NCBI GenBank assembly: GCA_018644785.1
Contig: JABGPV010000002.1
Location: 6,702-70,701, forward strand
Source of the DNA: Deltaproteobacteria bacterium
Lineage (GTDB): Bacteria; Desulfobacterota; DSM-4660; Desulfatiglandales; Desulfatiglandaceae
Length of the DNA: 64,000 nt
Direction of reading: 5' to 3'
Position 1 is the first letter of the stretch. Each line of letters begins with the position of its first letter. Shown one piece after another: positions 35,557-45,000 of the stretch. A program made the translations under genes and the position numbers. The notes below the pieces were generated by a model. That model had not been told where the DNA came from, did not search any database, and was given only the letters and a program-made list of their open reading frames with translations.

Positions 35557-36237
35557 ATGATTATGCAGGATTTTGAAACGTTGATAAAATCATCCGCCAT
35601 CGCTCACGGTCATCTCTGCCCGGGGCAGGTGGTGGGTGTGCGCATGGCCTTATTGGGCTGTCGGCTCATCGATTTGGATGAGCCCACCCACCTCGATCAG
35701 ATTAAGAAGCTCGTCGTCTACGTGGAAATGGATCGTTGCACGGCAGATGCAGTAGCGCACGTTACCGGCGTCAAATTGGGACGGCGGTCGCTAAAGTTCA
35801 TGGACTACGGTATCATGGCAGCGACCTTTATCAATCTGGAAAAAGATAAGGCCTACCGAGTTTTATCCACTGAGGAAGCCAGAGATCTAGCCCCTGTTTA
35901 TGCTCCGGGGATCTCCGGACAATCACAGCAACAAATCGCAGCATATAAAATCATGCCGGACAGTGTGCTCTTTCGGGTTTATCAAGTGAGAGTCGCAATC
36001 AGCGAGTTTGACCTGCCCGGTCCCACCCGCAGCAAGGTTATCTGCAGTCGGTGCGGTCAGGTGGTACGCGATCACCGGGAATCGATAAAAGACGGACGTC
36101 CCCTTTGCCGGCCCTGTGCAGGAGGCGTTTATTTTTCCAGCGCCCGTGAGATTATCTTGCCGCACGGAACTGGGCGCTCGGGGGATGCCAACAAGCCTTC
36201 CCTTGGTAGACATGAGTTAAAGACTGCTAAGGGATGA
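35557..36237 (+). CDS. FmdE-family protein with C-terminal zinc ribbon
   Basis: A 226-residue protein. The N-terminal ~140 residues are FmdE-like (AIAHGHLCPGQVVGVRMALL; YVEMDRCTADAVAHVTGVKL), named after a gene linked to molybdenum formylmethanofuran dehydrogenase; a zinc ribbon follows (CSRCGQVVRDHRES, then CRPCAGG). The exact role is unknown, but FmdE genes recur beside Mo/W enzymes and are thought to help their assembly. It follows padD on the same strand and is followed by a MoeA-like gene, which supports a role in cofactor handling for PadB or BamB. Confidence 0.83.
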   Translation: MIMQDFETLIKSSAIAHGHLCPGQVVGVRMALLGCRLIDLDEPTHLDQIKKLVVYVEMDRCTADAVAHVTGVKLGRRSLKFMDYGIMAATFINLEKDKAYRVLSTEEARDLAPVYAPGISGQSQQQIAAYKIMPDSVLFRVYQVRVAISEFDLPGPTRSKVICSRCGQVVRDHRESIKDGRPLCRPCAGGVYFSSAREIILPHGTGRSGDANKPSLGRHELKTAKG

Positions 36238-36257
36238 AGAGACAAAGGATCCAAACC

Positions 36258-37289
36258 ATGCTTGAAAAAATGAGATTGCAGGATGCCGTTGGTACTAAAC
36301 TTGCTCACGATATCACCGAGATCCGTCCCGGTGAATTCAAAGGACCCGCCTTTCGCAAAGGTCATACCGTTTGCAATGAAGATCTCTGCCATCTCCAAAA
36401 ACTTGGCAAGAATCACCTCTATTTGATCGATCTGGCCGAAGATGAAATACATGAAGACCAGGTGGCGGCCATTTTAGCAGGCGCGCTGGCAGGGGAGGGC
36501 GTTGTTTGGAAAGATGAGCCCCGAGAAGGCAAAATAAAACTGCTGGCGGAAAGAGACGGTCTTTTTACGGTCGATACCACATCTCTTGCGGCCTTCAACA
36601 TGATCGATGAGGTGATGTGCGCCACCCTTCATAATCACACGCTGGTCAAAGAGGGCGAACTCCTCGCTGCCACCCGAGCCATACCATTGGTGGTAAAGCG
36701 TGCGTCTGTTGAGCGGGCAGCTGCCATCGCACAGCAAAACGGTGCCGTGCTATCGGTCAAACCGATCCGACAGGCCAGCGTGGGTTTGGTTATTACCGGC
36801 AATGAAGTTTATCACGGCCTGATTCAAGATCGCTTTGCACCGATTCTCTCCGAAAAAGTCAATGCACTGGGTTCTAACGTTTCTGGTACCGCCTTTGTTC
36901 CCGATGACGCAGAACTTATCCGCAATGCCATCCGAACCCATCTAGACAAGGGCTGTGATTTTCTGATTTTAAGCGGCGGGATGAGTGTGGATCCGGATGA
37001 TGTAACCCGCCGGGGAATACGTCTCGCCGGTTCCACCGCGATGCACTATGGGGCGGCGGCGCTGCCGGGGGCTATGTTTCTGGTGGCTTACCTGGGGGAC
37101 ATACCGGTGCTGGGTGTTCCGGCGTGTGGGCTTCATCACCGCACTACGGTACTGGATCTTGTACTGCCCCGGATCCTGGCCGGGGAAAAAATCGGCAAGG
37201 CGGAGCTGGCCTTTCTGGGTCACGGCGGCCTTTGTCGTGATTGCCCCGAGTGCAGTTATCCCCACTGCGCCTTCGGCAAGTGCATGTGA
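36258..37289 (+). CDS. MoeA/CinA-like molybdopterin-binding protein
   Basis: A 343-residue protein whose central part is a molybdopterin-binding (MoCF_BD) domain: VGLVITGNEVYHGLIQDRFA, FLILSGGMSVDPDDVTRRGI, GAMFLVAYLGDIPVLGVPAC. The full MoeA domain set is not present. The C-terminus has a Cys cluster (CRDCPECSYPHCAFGKC) that could bind an Fe-S cluster or zinc. ATG 36258 has AAAGGA 8 bp before it; ATG 36234, overlapping the FmdE-like stop by 4 bp, is also possible. Probably delivers or sorts Mo/W cofactor for the neighbouring oxidoreductases. Confidence 0.8.
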   Translation: MLEKMRLQDAVGTKLAHDITEIRPGEFKGPAFRKGHTVCNEDLCHLQKLGKNHLYLIDLAEDEIHEDQVAAILAGALAGEGVVWKDEPREGKIKLLAERDGLFTVDTTSLAAFNMIDEVMCATLHNHTLVKEGELLAATRAIPLVVKRASVERAAAIAQQNGAVLSVKPIRQASVGLVITGNEVYHGLIQDRFAPILSEKVNALGSNVSGTAFVPDDAELIRNAIRTHLDKGCDFLILSGGMSVDPDDVTRRGIRLAGSTAMHYGAAALPGAMFLVAYLGDIPVLGVPACGLHHRTTVLDLVLPRILAGEKIGKAELAFLGHGGLCRDCPECSYPHCAFGKCM

Positions 37290-37375
37290 TGATTGCCTTA
37301 TAAGCAGTCCTTTGATCAGAATCAATCATGGGAAACATGGAAGGACTTTAGCCTTTCTTGTTTAGGGTTTAGCCA

Positions 37376-37561
37376 ATGGTTACGGGAAAAGTTGTAAAAA
37401 ACCTGTATTTTAAAGAATCTGAAAATGAAATGAAAACCCGTATTTCGCTTCTTTGTGAAGAGCTCCTTGAAAAAGAAGTAAAAGCGAACTTTGGGTATGG
37501 ATATATCCGTCTGCCCAGAGATTGGGTTGGCAAACAGGTAAAAGTTGCAAGAGTATCTTAG
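37376..37561 (+). CDS. Small DUF2080-like protein, transposon-associated
   Basis: A 61-residue protein whose C-terminal half (ANFGYGYIRLPRDWVGKQVK) resembles DUF2080, a family annotated as transposon-encoded and related to AbrB-like swapped-hairpin proteins. No strong ribosome binding site is visible. It ends 4 bp before an inverted-repeat element (37565-37708), so it may belong to a mobile remnant separating the pad and bam operons. Function unknown. Confidence 0.5.
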   Translation: MVTGKVVKNLYFKESENEMKTRISLLCEELLEKEVKANFGYGYIRLPRDWVGKQVKVARVS

Positions 37562-37564
37562 CGT

Positions 37565-37708
37565 AGTGCCCATCCACAAATAGCCAATTTGCGCGATTTC
37601 GGCGTCAGTCTCAAATTGTAATCCTCAAAATACTTCAATGTATTTCTGCGGTTACAATTATCGCCTTCCTTGGACTCGAACAAATTTTCTCATTCGTGGA
37701 TGGACACT
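37565..37708. mobile_element. MITE-like nested inverted-repeat element
   Basis: The ends are imperfect inverted repeats: AGTGCCCATCCACAAAT (37565-37581) against ATTCGTGGATGGACACT (37692-37708), two mismatches. Inside, AATTGTAATCC (37614-37624) pairs with GGTTACAATT (37650-37659). The whole 144 bp can fold into one long hairpin. No open frame inside. It looks like a MITE or a large REP-type unit. Confidence 0.65.
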
Positions 37709-37808
37709 GGTGTAGCGTCGCCGGGTATCATGTCAAAAGTCGAATTCACCCTGGCGACTTTGATATTGCTATGGAAAGAAAACTATTTTAAAGAAAGGAA
37801 AACTGACG

Positions 37809-38225
37809 ATGAAATTAAACAAGATTGATCATATATGCATTGCGGTTAAGGATTTAGAGGCGGCCAGGAAGGTCTGGGAGCCCATGTTGGGTAAATCAGG
37901 TCCTGATGACGCCTATGTGGATGAACCTGAAAAGATCAATGTGGCCAGATACTATGTCGGCGAGGTTGGGTTTGAGCTGATGGAATCAACAACCCCGGAT
38001 GGAGACGTGGCAAAGTTCATCGCCAAAAACGGTGAGGGTGTGATGCTCCTAAGTTTTAACGTGGACAACACCCGAAAGGCCATTGATGAACTGAAGGGGA
38101 AGGACTATCCGTTTATTCCGGATTCAAGAGGCGAGGTTGCAAGACCTTTTCGGGACTGCGAATTTGCTTTTATACACCCCAAAAAGCTCAATGGTGTCCT
38201 GACCGAACTTATCGATGATAAATAG
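37809..38225 (+). CDS. VOC-family protein, methylmalonyl-CoA-epimerase-like but lacking one metal ligand
   Basis: A 138-residue VOC protein similar in length and pattern to methylmalonyl-CoA epimerase (IDHICIAVKDLEAARKVWEP; YYVGEVGFELMESTTPDGDV; FIHPKKLNGVLTELID). Metal-site positions His8, Glu56 and Glu134 are present, but the usual His pair in GEGLHHIAF is Met79-Leu80 here (GEGVMLLSF). So the normal epimerase metal site is probably incomplete. It lies 50 bp before bamB on the same strand, behind AAAGGAAAA, and is likely the first gene of the bam operon. It may bind an acyl-CoA or have changed function. Confidence 0.75.
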   Translation: MKLNKIDHICIAVKDLEAARKVWEPMLGKSGPDDAYVDEPEKINVARYYVGEVGFELMESTTPDGDVAKFIAKNGEGVMLLSFNVDNTRKAIDELKGKDYPFIPDSRGEVARPFRDCEFAFIHPKKLNGVLTELIDDK

Positions 38226-38276
38226 GACAAGTTTAGGTAGGGTTTTTCCGGCAGGATATTTGTATAGGGGGGAGAA

Positions 38277-40304
38277 ATGAGATACGCAGAGACAGGGTTT
38301 AATTTAGAAGTCGATTTGACGGTGGGCAATATTGAGCGGGTCGAAACAGACCCCGAATTAACCAGGCTTCACCTGGGTGGTAACGGCAGTGCCGCCAGGA
38401 TAATATGGGATAGAGTGAGTCCGGAGGCCGATGCCTTTTCTCCTGATAATCTGCTCATATTCAGCACGGGCCTTTTTGACGGTACGCCTATACCGGCAGC
38501 CAACCGCACGATGGTTGATACCATTTCTCCCCAGACGAATATGTTTTCCAATTCAATTTTTGGCGGTTATTTTGGGCCGGAACTCAAACATGCCGGCTAC
38601 GATAAGATCGTCATCGGAGGCAAAGCTGAAGATCTGGTATATTTGTGGATACACAATGACAAAGTGGAACTACGGGACGCCTCTCACCTCAAGGGGATGG
38701 GCGCTCAGGAAACCGCACATGCCATTAAAGATGAATTAAATGATCGAGATATTCAAGTAGCCGCAATCGGTCTTGCCGGCGAAAACAGGCTTTACATGGC
38801 CTCCATAGAACACTATAACGCCGCCGCAGCTCGCGGCGTCGGGGTGGTGATGGGGGATAAGCGGTTGAAGGCGATCGCCGTGCGTGGCACAAGAGATTTT
38901 CAAGTTGCCGAGCCCGAAGAGCTGTTCAAATTATGTCTCCAACACTATCAGGATATACATGAAAGTCCGTTTAACGGGGACCTCATGGCAATCGAGTGGA
39001 ACGATGCCTGGCACCATAACAATTTTGCCTGGGGCAATGCACGCACACGGAGAAAGGACTTCTGGCACCAGGAGCAGGAAGACCGGTGGAAGGAATACAC
39101 GCTGAAAATCCGCGACCGGTTGCAGGGCTGCTACAATTGTCCTAAAAACTGCCATCTCGTGGTCAAGCCCCCCGGACGGCAAAGGTACATGTTAAAATGC
39201 TTCGGAAAAGGCACCTGGCATATGGCGGCTTTTGAAGAGCTCCCGTTTACCTTCGACATAATGGCCCTGAGCCAGGAGTACGGTGTAGACAGCTATGCCG
39301 CACCGCAAGCCATCGCTTTCGCCATCGAACTTTACGAAGCAGGCATTTTAACCGACGAGGACCTGCCTGATTTTCCGGAAAAATCCGCCGACAGGTTTTA
39401 CTATCTTCTGGAAAAGCTTGTCCGGAGGGAAGGAATCGGGGATGTCCTGGCCGATGGCGTCTATCGGGCAGCCCGTCAGATCGGCAATGGCGCTGAAGCA
39501 TATGACCATAACACAATGAAGAAATTCGAACAGATACCGCTCAAGCTGGGCAAAGTGAATTATCCGTATTATCTCATGTATTGCACCAGCGACAAGATGG
39601 CCATTAATCAGACCGAGGGCTCTTATCCGCAGGATCCGATTAAAGAAATTCCGGAGAGACAGGCGTTTGTCGATGGATGGATGTCGGCACCCGAGCGGTT
39701 TAAAAAATTCTTCATGGAATGGGAGCCACGCACACATCCATCATTTGAAGCGGCCATAAACATTGCCGATTGGAACGAAACCATGCACTACGTTGATGAC
39801 GCCCTTGGCCTTTGCGCCTTCTGTTCATCATTTAGAGGTCAATTCGGCGGCGGCTCCGCATACAACATCTACAACATACCCACTTTTATCAAATTGGCGG
39901 CCGGGATCGAAATGGATGCCGACGACTTGTGGCAAGTGGCCAGAAGAAACCGGAACCTTGTCAGGGCCATCAATATGAGTAGAGGATTGAAAAGAGCCGA
40001 CGAGAAGCCGCCTGAAGATCACTGGAAGAAGAGGGAGCCGGAAAATGAGCAGAAGCTTCTGGACGGCTACTACAATTTCAAGGGTTGGACCAACAAAGGC
40101 GTTCCTACTAAATTAACATTGGATAAATTAGGCTTGGATGATGTCGCCGATGAACTGATTAAGAGGGGGCTCATTAAAGGCGATGAAGGTATTTGCTACA
40201 AGGATCAATCATGTTACTCGGAAGGAAGGCCAAAAGATGCAGATGTGTCTTTTCGTAAAGCTGAGAAATTCACTTTAACTGAGTACAACATCAAGAATAA
40301 ATAG
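38277..40304 (+). CDS. bamB: BamB-like tungsten-containing benzoyl-CoA reductase catalytic subunit (AOR family)
   Basis: A 675-residue aldehyde:ferredoxin-oxidoreductase-family protein. Its opening (MRYAETGFNLEVDLTVGNIE) and the WGNARTRRKDFW segment are characteristic of BamB, the subunit that reduces benzoyl-CoA to the 1,5-dienoyl-CoA at a W-bis-pterin site. Fe-S ligands: Cys285, Cys288, Cys292 and probably Cys513; Cys308 (YMLKCF) corresponds to the W ligand; His246 corresponds to catalytic His260 of Geobacter metallireducens. At the places of Glu251 and His255 of that enzyme the present protein has Met237 and Trp241. It starts the bamBCDEFGHI order. It could be a paralogue acting on another aryl-CoA. 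Confidence 0.85.
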   Translation: MRYAETGFNLEVDLTVGNIERVETDPELTRLHLGGNGSAARIIWDRVSPEADAFSPDNLLIFSTGLFDGTPIPAANRTMVDTISPQTNMFSNSIFGGYFGPELKHAGYDKIVIGGKAEDLVYLWIHNDKVELRDASHLKGMGAQETAHAIKDELNDRDIQVAAIGLAGENRLYMASIEHYNAAAARGVGVVMGDKRLKAIAVRGTRDFQVAEPEELFKLCLQHYQDIHESPFNGDLMAIEWNDAWHHNNFAWGNARTRRKDFWHQEQEDRWKEYTLKIRDRLQGCYNCPKNCHLVVKPPGRQRYMLKCFGKGTWHMAAFEELPFTFDIMALSQEYGVDSYAAPQAIAFAIELYEAGILTDEDLPDFPEKSADRFYYLLEKLVRREGIGDVLADGVYRAARQIGNGAEAYDHNTMKKFEQIPLKLGKVNYPYYLMYCTSDKMAINQTEGSYPQDPIKEIPERQAFVDGWMSAPERFKKFFMEWEPRTHPSFEAAINIADWNETMHYVDDALGLCAFCSSFRGQFGGGSAYNIYNIPTFIKLAAGIEMDADDLWQVARRNRNLVRAINMSRGLKRADEKPPEDHWKKREPENEQKLLDGYYNFKGWTNKGVPTKLTLDKLGLDDVADELIKRGLIKGDEGICYKDQSCYSEGRPKDADVSFRKAEKFTLTEYNIKNK

Positions 40305-40324
40305 TCCGGGAGGTGCAAAAAGCA

Positions 40325-40879
40325 ATGGGTAAGCCGGCAAAAAAAATAATCAAAGAAATAAAAGTAGACTTAGGTAAATGCAACGGGTGCCGCGCCTGCG
40401 AGAAGGCCTGTGCTGCATTTCATGCCATACCGAGATACAGTAACTTTAACCCGGCCCGTTCCCGGATCAAGGTGGTCATCGATGAAAGAAACGATCAATG
40501 GGTCCCGGTTCGAGCCGGCGGCTATACGCAAGCCGAATGTAACGGCCGGAATCATTATGTGATCGACGGCAAGGAGTATTCGGAATGCGCTCTCTGTCCG
40601 GCTTCCTGTCCATCGAGAGCTTGGTTCAAAGAACCTGATTCGGGTCTTCCTCTTAAATGCGACATGTGTGAAGATGTGCCCCCACTTTCGGAGCCCATGT
40701 GTGTTCAAATGTGCGGTCGTGATTGCTTGACCTATTCGGAAAGGGAAGTGGAATTGACAGGGGCGGAAACGCAGGAAGCAGAGAATCATATGGAGTTGAA
40801 AAAGGCCTACGAGGCCCTCGTGAAAAAACACGGGCAAAAGAAGGTCGTGGATACTTTTTCTAGATTATCAATGCGCTAA
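40325..40879 (+). CDS. bamC: BamC-like Fe-S electron-transfer subunit
   Basis: A 184-residue ferredoxin-type protein forming the electron-transfer partner of BamB. Cysteine motifs: CNGCRACEKACAAFHA near the N-terminus, CALCPASCPSRAWF, and CDMCEDVPPLSEPMCVQMCG, consistent with three 4Fe-4S clusters. ATG 40325 has GGGAGG upstream and is preferred over GTG 40313. It starts 20 bp after bamB. Confidence 0.87.
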   Translation: MGKPAKKIIKEIKVDLGKCNGCRACEKACAAFHAIPRYSNFNPARSRIKVVIDERNDQWVPVRAGGYTQAECNGRNHYVIDGKEYSECALCPASCPSRAWFKEPDSGLPLKCDMCEDVPPLSEPMCVQMCGRDCLTYSEREVELTGAETQEAENHMELKKAYEALVKKHGQKKVVDTFSRLSMR

Positions 40880-40904
40880 GTCGAAAGCGGAGGCTAAAAA
40901 CAGA

Positions 40905-42065
40905 GTGGAGACTGTAGCACCCTTAGAAGAGGTACTGGATCTCATAGAAGAGACTGGTGGTGAATCCTTCAAGTATTGCTATCAATGCGGCAAATGCGAT
41001 GTTGTCTGTCCGTGGAATCGTGTTCGGGACTTTAGTATGCGCAAGCTGATCCGGCAGGCTAATTTCGGGTTGACTGAGATAGAGACGGAAGAGATCTGGC
41101 GTTGTACCACCTGCGGAAGATGCCAAAAGCAATGCCCCCGGGGCGTCAACCAGATAGAAGTCGGGGTATCCGCACGCAGAATTGCCACGGAATTCGGTGT
41201 GTTTCCCGCGTCCGCGCGTCCGGTGCGCGGTGTAAGCGCCAGCCTGGTGGGCGAAGGTAATCCCTTGAGTGAAGAGAGAAAGAATCGGGCGGATTGGGCC
41301 AAAGGTCTATCTGTAAATACCTTCAGTGAGGGGATGGAGATTTTATATTTCCCCGGCTGCTACCTCAGCTATGATCCCAGATTAAAGAAGGTGGCTGCCG
41401 CTACGGTGAATATCCTTAACAAGGCAGGGGTCGATTTCGGGATACTGGGAACCCTGGAGAACTGTTGTGGAGAAAGCATCCGCAAGACGGGCGATGAGGA
41501 ATGTTTCAAACGTTTGGCCAGGAAAAATATCAAAACGTTTATCGACAATGGTGTGAAAAAAATCCTTGTTTCTTCCCCCCACTGCTACCACACCTTCAAG
41601 AACGAGTATCCCGAGTTTATGGTGCACTTTGAAGTGGTTCATATGAGCCAATATATATTCGAGCTCATGAATGCGGGCAGACTTGAGCTCACCAATGGGT
41701 ATGACAGGAAAATTACCTATCATGATCCCTGTTACCTGGGTCGTCATAATGGTATTTTTGACGAACCCCGGGAGGTTTTAAAGGGGATATCCGGTTTGGA
41801 ACTCATTGAAATGCCTGATTCCAGGGAAGACAGCCTCTGTTGCGGCGGGGGCGGCGGCAGGATTTGGATGGAAACGCCCAAAGGAGAGAGATTCTCCGAT
41901 CTCAGAGTGGAACAGGCCGGTGGTGTGAGTGCAGAGGTGCTGGTGACCGCCTGTCCGTATTGCATCACCCATTTTGAGGATAGCCGGTTAGCCCTGGAAG
42001 ATTCGGAAGATGGTGCCGGTTTAGAGGTGAAGGACATCACGGAAATTATCCAGGAAGTGATTTAG
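40905..42065 (+). CDS. bamD: BamD-like heterodisulfide-reductase HdrD-type subunit
   Basis: A 386-residue protein with two N-terminal 4Fe-4S motifs (CYQCGKCDVVCPWNRV; CTTCGRCQKQCPRGVN) and two CCG domains (FPGCYLSYDPR with NCCGESIRKTG; DPCYLGRHN with LCCGGGGGR), as in HdrD/GlpC-like proteins. The CCG domains hold the noncubane cluster type used in heterodisulfide reductase. GTG start behind GGAGG. It probably links the BamBC unit to the bifurcating HdrA-like subunit. Confidence 0.88.
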   Translation: METVAPLEEVLDLIEETGGESFKYCYQCGKCDVVCPWNRVRDFSMRKLIRQANFGLTEIETEEIWRCTTCGRCQKQCPRGVNQIEVGVSARRIATEFGVFPASARPVRGVSASLVGEGNPLSEERKNRADWAKGLSVNTFSEGMEILYFPGCYLSYDPRLKKVAAATVNILNKAGVDFGILGTLENCCGESIRKTGDEECFKRLARKNIKTFIDNGVKKILVSSPHCYHTFKNEYPEFMVHFEVVHMSQYIFELMNAGRLELTNGYDRKITYHDPCYLGRHNGIFDEPREVLKGISGLELIEMPDSREDSLCCGGGGGRIWMETPKGERFSDLRVEQAGGVSAEVLVTACPYCITHFEDSRLALEDSEDGAGLEVKDITEIIQEVI

Positions 42066-42090
42066 GAGATTGATAAAAGGACGGTAAGAA

Positions 42091-45000
42091 GTGGAAAAAG
42101 AATTGGTTGAAGGACAGTTTGCTAATGGTCCCGTAGACAATAATTTTGGAGACGTGATGGTTGTCGGTGGAGGGATCAGCGGTATTCAGGCCGCCCTTGA
42201 TCTTGCCGATACGGGGTTTAAGGTTTACTTGGTTGATAAATCCCCTGCCATCGGTGGAAAGATGTCTCAGCTGGACAAGACCTTTCCCACCAACGACTGT
42301 TCCATGTGTATTGAGTCGCCGAAATTTATTGAATGCAGCAGACATCCCAATATAGAGATTCTGACATACACTGAAGTTGAGGGTATCAAAGGCAAAGCAG
42401 GCGACTTTAAGGTCACCCTGACCCAAAAACCAAGATATATCAACGAAGATCGATGTACGGGGTGTGGGACCTGTGTGGAGGTTTGCCCAATTAAGGTTCC
42501 GGATGAGTATAATCAAAACCTGTCTTTGAATAAAGCCGTTCATATATATTTTTCTCAGGCTGTTCCACTGATTACCTATGTGGGCCCTGATACCTGCCTT
42601 TATCTCCAGGATGAAAAATGCAACATCTGTATCGGCGCCTGTCAAAATGAGGCGATTGATCTTAACCAAATGGAAGAGACGATCCAGGTGGAGGTGGGCG
42701 CGGTCATTATGGCTCCTGGGTTTGAGGTGTATGATCCGAAACTACGAAACGATTACGGCTATGGGCTCATGGAGAACGTGGTCACAAGCCTTGATTTTGA
42801 AAGGATCTTGTGCGCCACCGGTCCGTATGAGGGAGAGATCCTGCGCCCTTCGGACAAGAAGCATCCGAAGAAGATCGCCTGGATTCAGTGTGTGGGGTCC
42901 CGGCAGGTGACCGAGGGCGGAAATAGCTATTGCTCCGGGGTGTGCTGTGCGTACACGCAAAAACAGGTGATACTGGCAAAGGATCATGAAGCGGATATTG
43001 AGGCGAAGATTTTCCATAACGATATTCGTGCCTTTGGTAAGGATTTTGAGCGGTTTTACCAACGGGCGGAAAATCTGTCCGGGGTTGAGTTTATCAGAAG
43101 TTATGTGGCGGTGGGAAAGGAAGACCCGGAAACCAAGAATGTCTCCATCCGATATTCGACGACCGATGACGGCGTCAAGGAAGAAGAATTTGAACTCGTA
43201 GTATTATCCGTGGGGTTAAACCCGCCTAAGAACACAGAAGAATTGGCGGACCAGTTTGGTATTGAGCTTGACCAACACGGGTTCTGCAAATCCAATCCGC
43301 TAAACCCCATTGAAACCACTCGGCCGGGGATTTTTGTGAGCGGCGCGTTTCAGGGGCCCATGGATATCCCCGAGTCGGTCATGGGTGGCAGCGGGGCCGA
43401 TGCCCTTTGCAGTCAGCTGCTGGCCTACCGCCGGGGAGATCTTGCCAGAGACCGGGTTTACCCAACCGAGAGGGATGTATCCCAAGAGGAGCCCCGTGTG
43501 GGCGTTTTTGTATGCCATTGCGGCGCCAATATCGGTCGGGTGGTGGACGTGCCGGCCGTGGTAGCGTATGCGTCAGGTCTTGAGAACGTGGTGCATGCCC
43601 AGGAGAGCCTTTTTGCCTGCTCCACGGATAATGCCAGGCAGATATCGGATCAGATACGGGAAAAGGGGCTCAACCGGGTGGTGGTGGCGGCCTGCACGCC
43701 AAGAACCCATGAGCCGTTATTCAGGGACACCTGCCGTGAAGGGGGTATCAACCAGTACTTTTTTGAAATGGCCAATATCAGAGAGCACTGTTCCTGGGTA
43801 CATTCCAAGGATCCGGAGAACGCCACCCAGAAGGCCAAGGAGATCGTTCGCATGTCCGTGGCCCGGGCTTCATTTCTCGAGCCCCTCAAGGAGTATGAGC
43901 TGCCGGTGAACAAAACTGCATTGGTGGTCGGTGGTGGGCTTGCCGGTATGACCAGTGCCCTTAGTATGGCCGGCCAGGGATTTCGGGTTCAGCTGCTGGA
44001 AAAGGATAAGGCGCTGGGAGGCGTGGCGCGAAGAATTCATACCACCCTGGAAGGGATGGATGTTCAGGCTTTCTTAAAAGACACGATCCAAAAGGTGTAT
44101 CAACATCCTTCCATCCAGGTATCCCATAATGCGACCATTACGAATGTGATGGGATATGTGGGCAATTTTGTAACCACGGTAAAGAGCCAGGGAAGGGTCA
44201 AAATAATTGAGCATGGTGCGGCTATTCTTGCCACTGGGGCTGTAGAATATAAACCCATTGAGTACCTTTACGGAGAAAACGATCAGGTGTTGACCCAGCT
44301 GGAGCTGGAAGCGCGGATCGCCCAAAAAGATGAAGCGCTGAGCCAAACCGAGAGCCTGGTCATGATCCAATGCGTGGGGTGCCGTAACGAGGACAGGAAT
44401 TACTGCGCCCGCATTTGTTGCAGTCACGCCATAAAGAACGCCGTGAACCTGAAAGCGCTGAATCCCGGGATGGACATCTACATTCTCTTTAGAGACATGA
44501 GAACCTATGGGTATCGGGAAGATTACTATCGTGAGGCAGCGGACAAGGGCGTGAAATTTATACGTTGGGAATCGGATGCGGGGCCCCAAGTGGAAGCGAC
44601 CACCGAGGGCGGTAAGTCCATATTAAGAGTGACGGTGCCGGATCCTATCTTGGGCCAGTTGTTGGCACTGGACGCCGATGTGCTGACACTGTCGGCCGCG
44701 GTGATTCCCTCGGAAGAGAGTATGGAAGTGGCCCGATTGTTCAAGGTGGCCATGAATCCGGACGGTTTCTTTCAGGAGGCCCATGTAAAATTAAGGCCGG
44801 TAGACTTTGCGGCCGAGGGGGTATTTCTGTGCGGTATTGCGCATTATCCCAAGCATATCACGGAAACCATCAGCCAGGCATATGGTGCGGCGGGTCGAGC
44901 GATCACCATCCTGACCAAGGATTCGGTGACGGCCTCGGGGGCTATCTGTGAGGTGGATGAGAGCGCATGTGAATCGTGCGGGGCATGCATATCGGTATGT

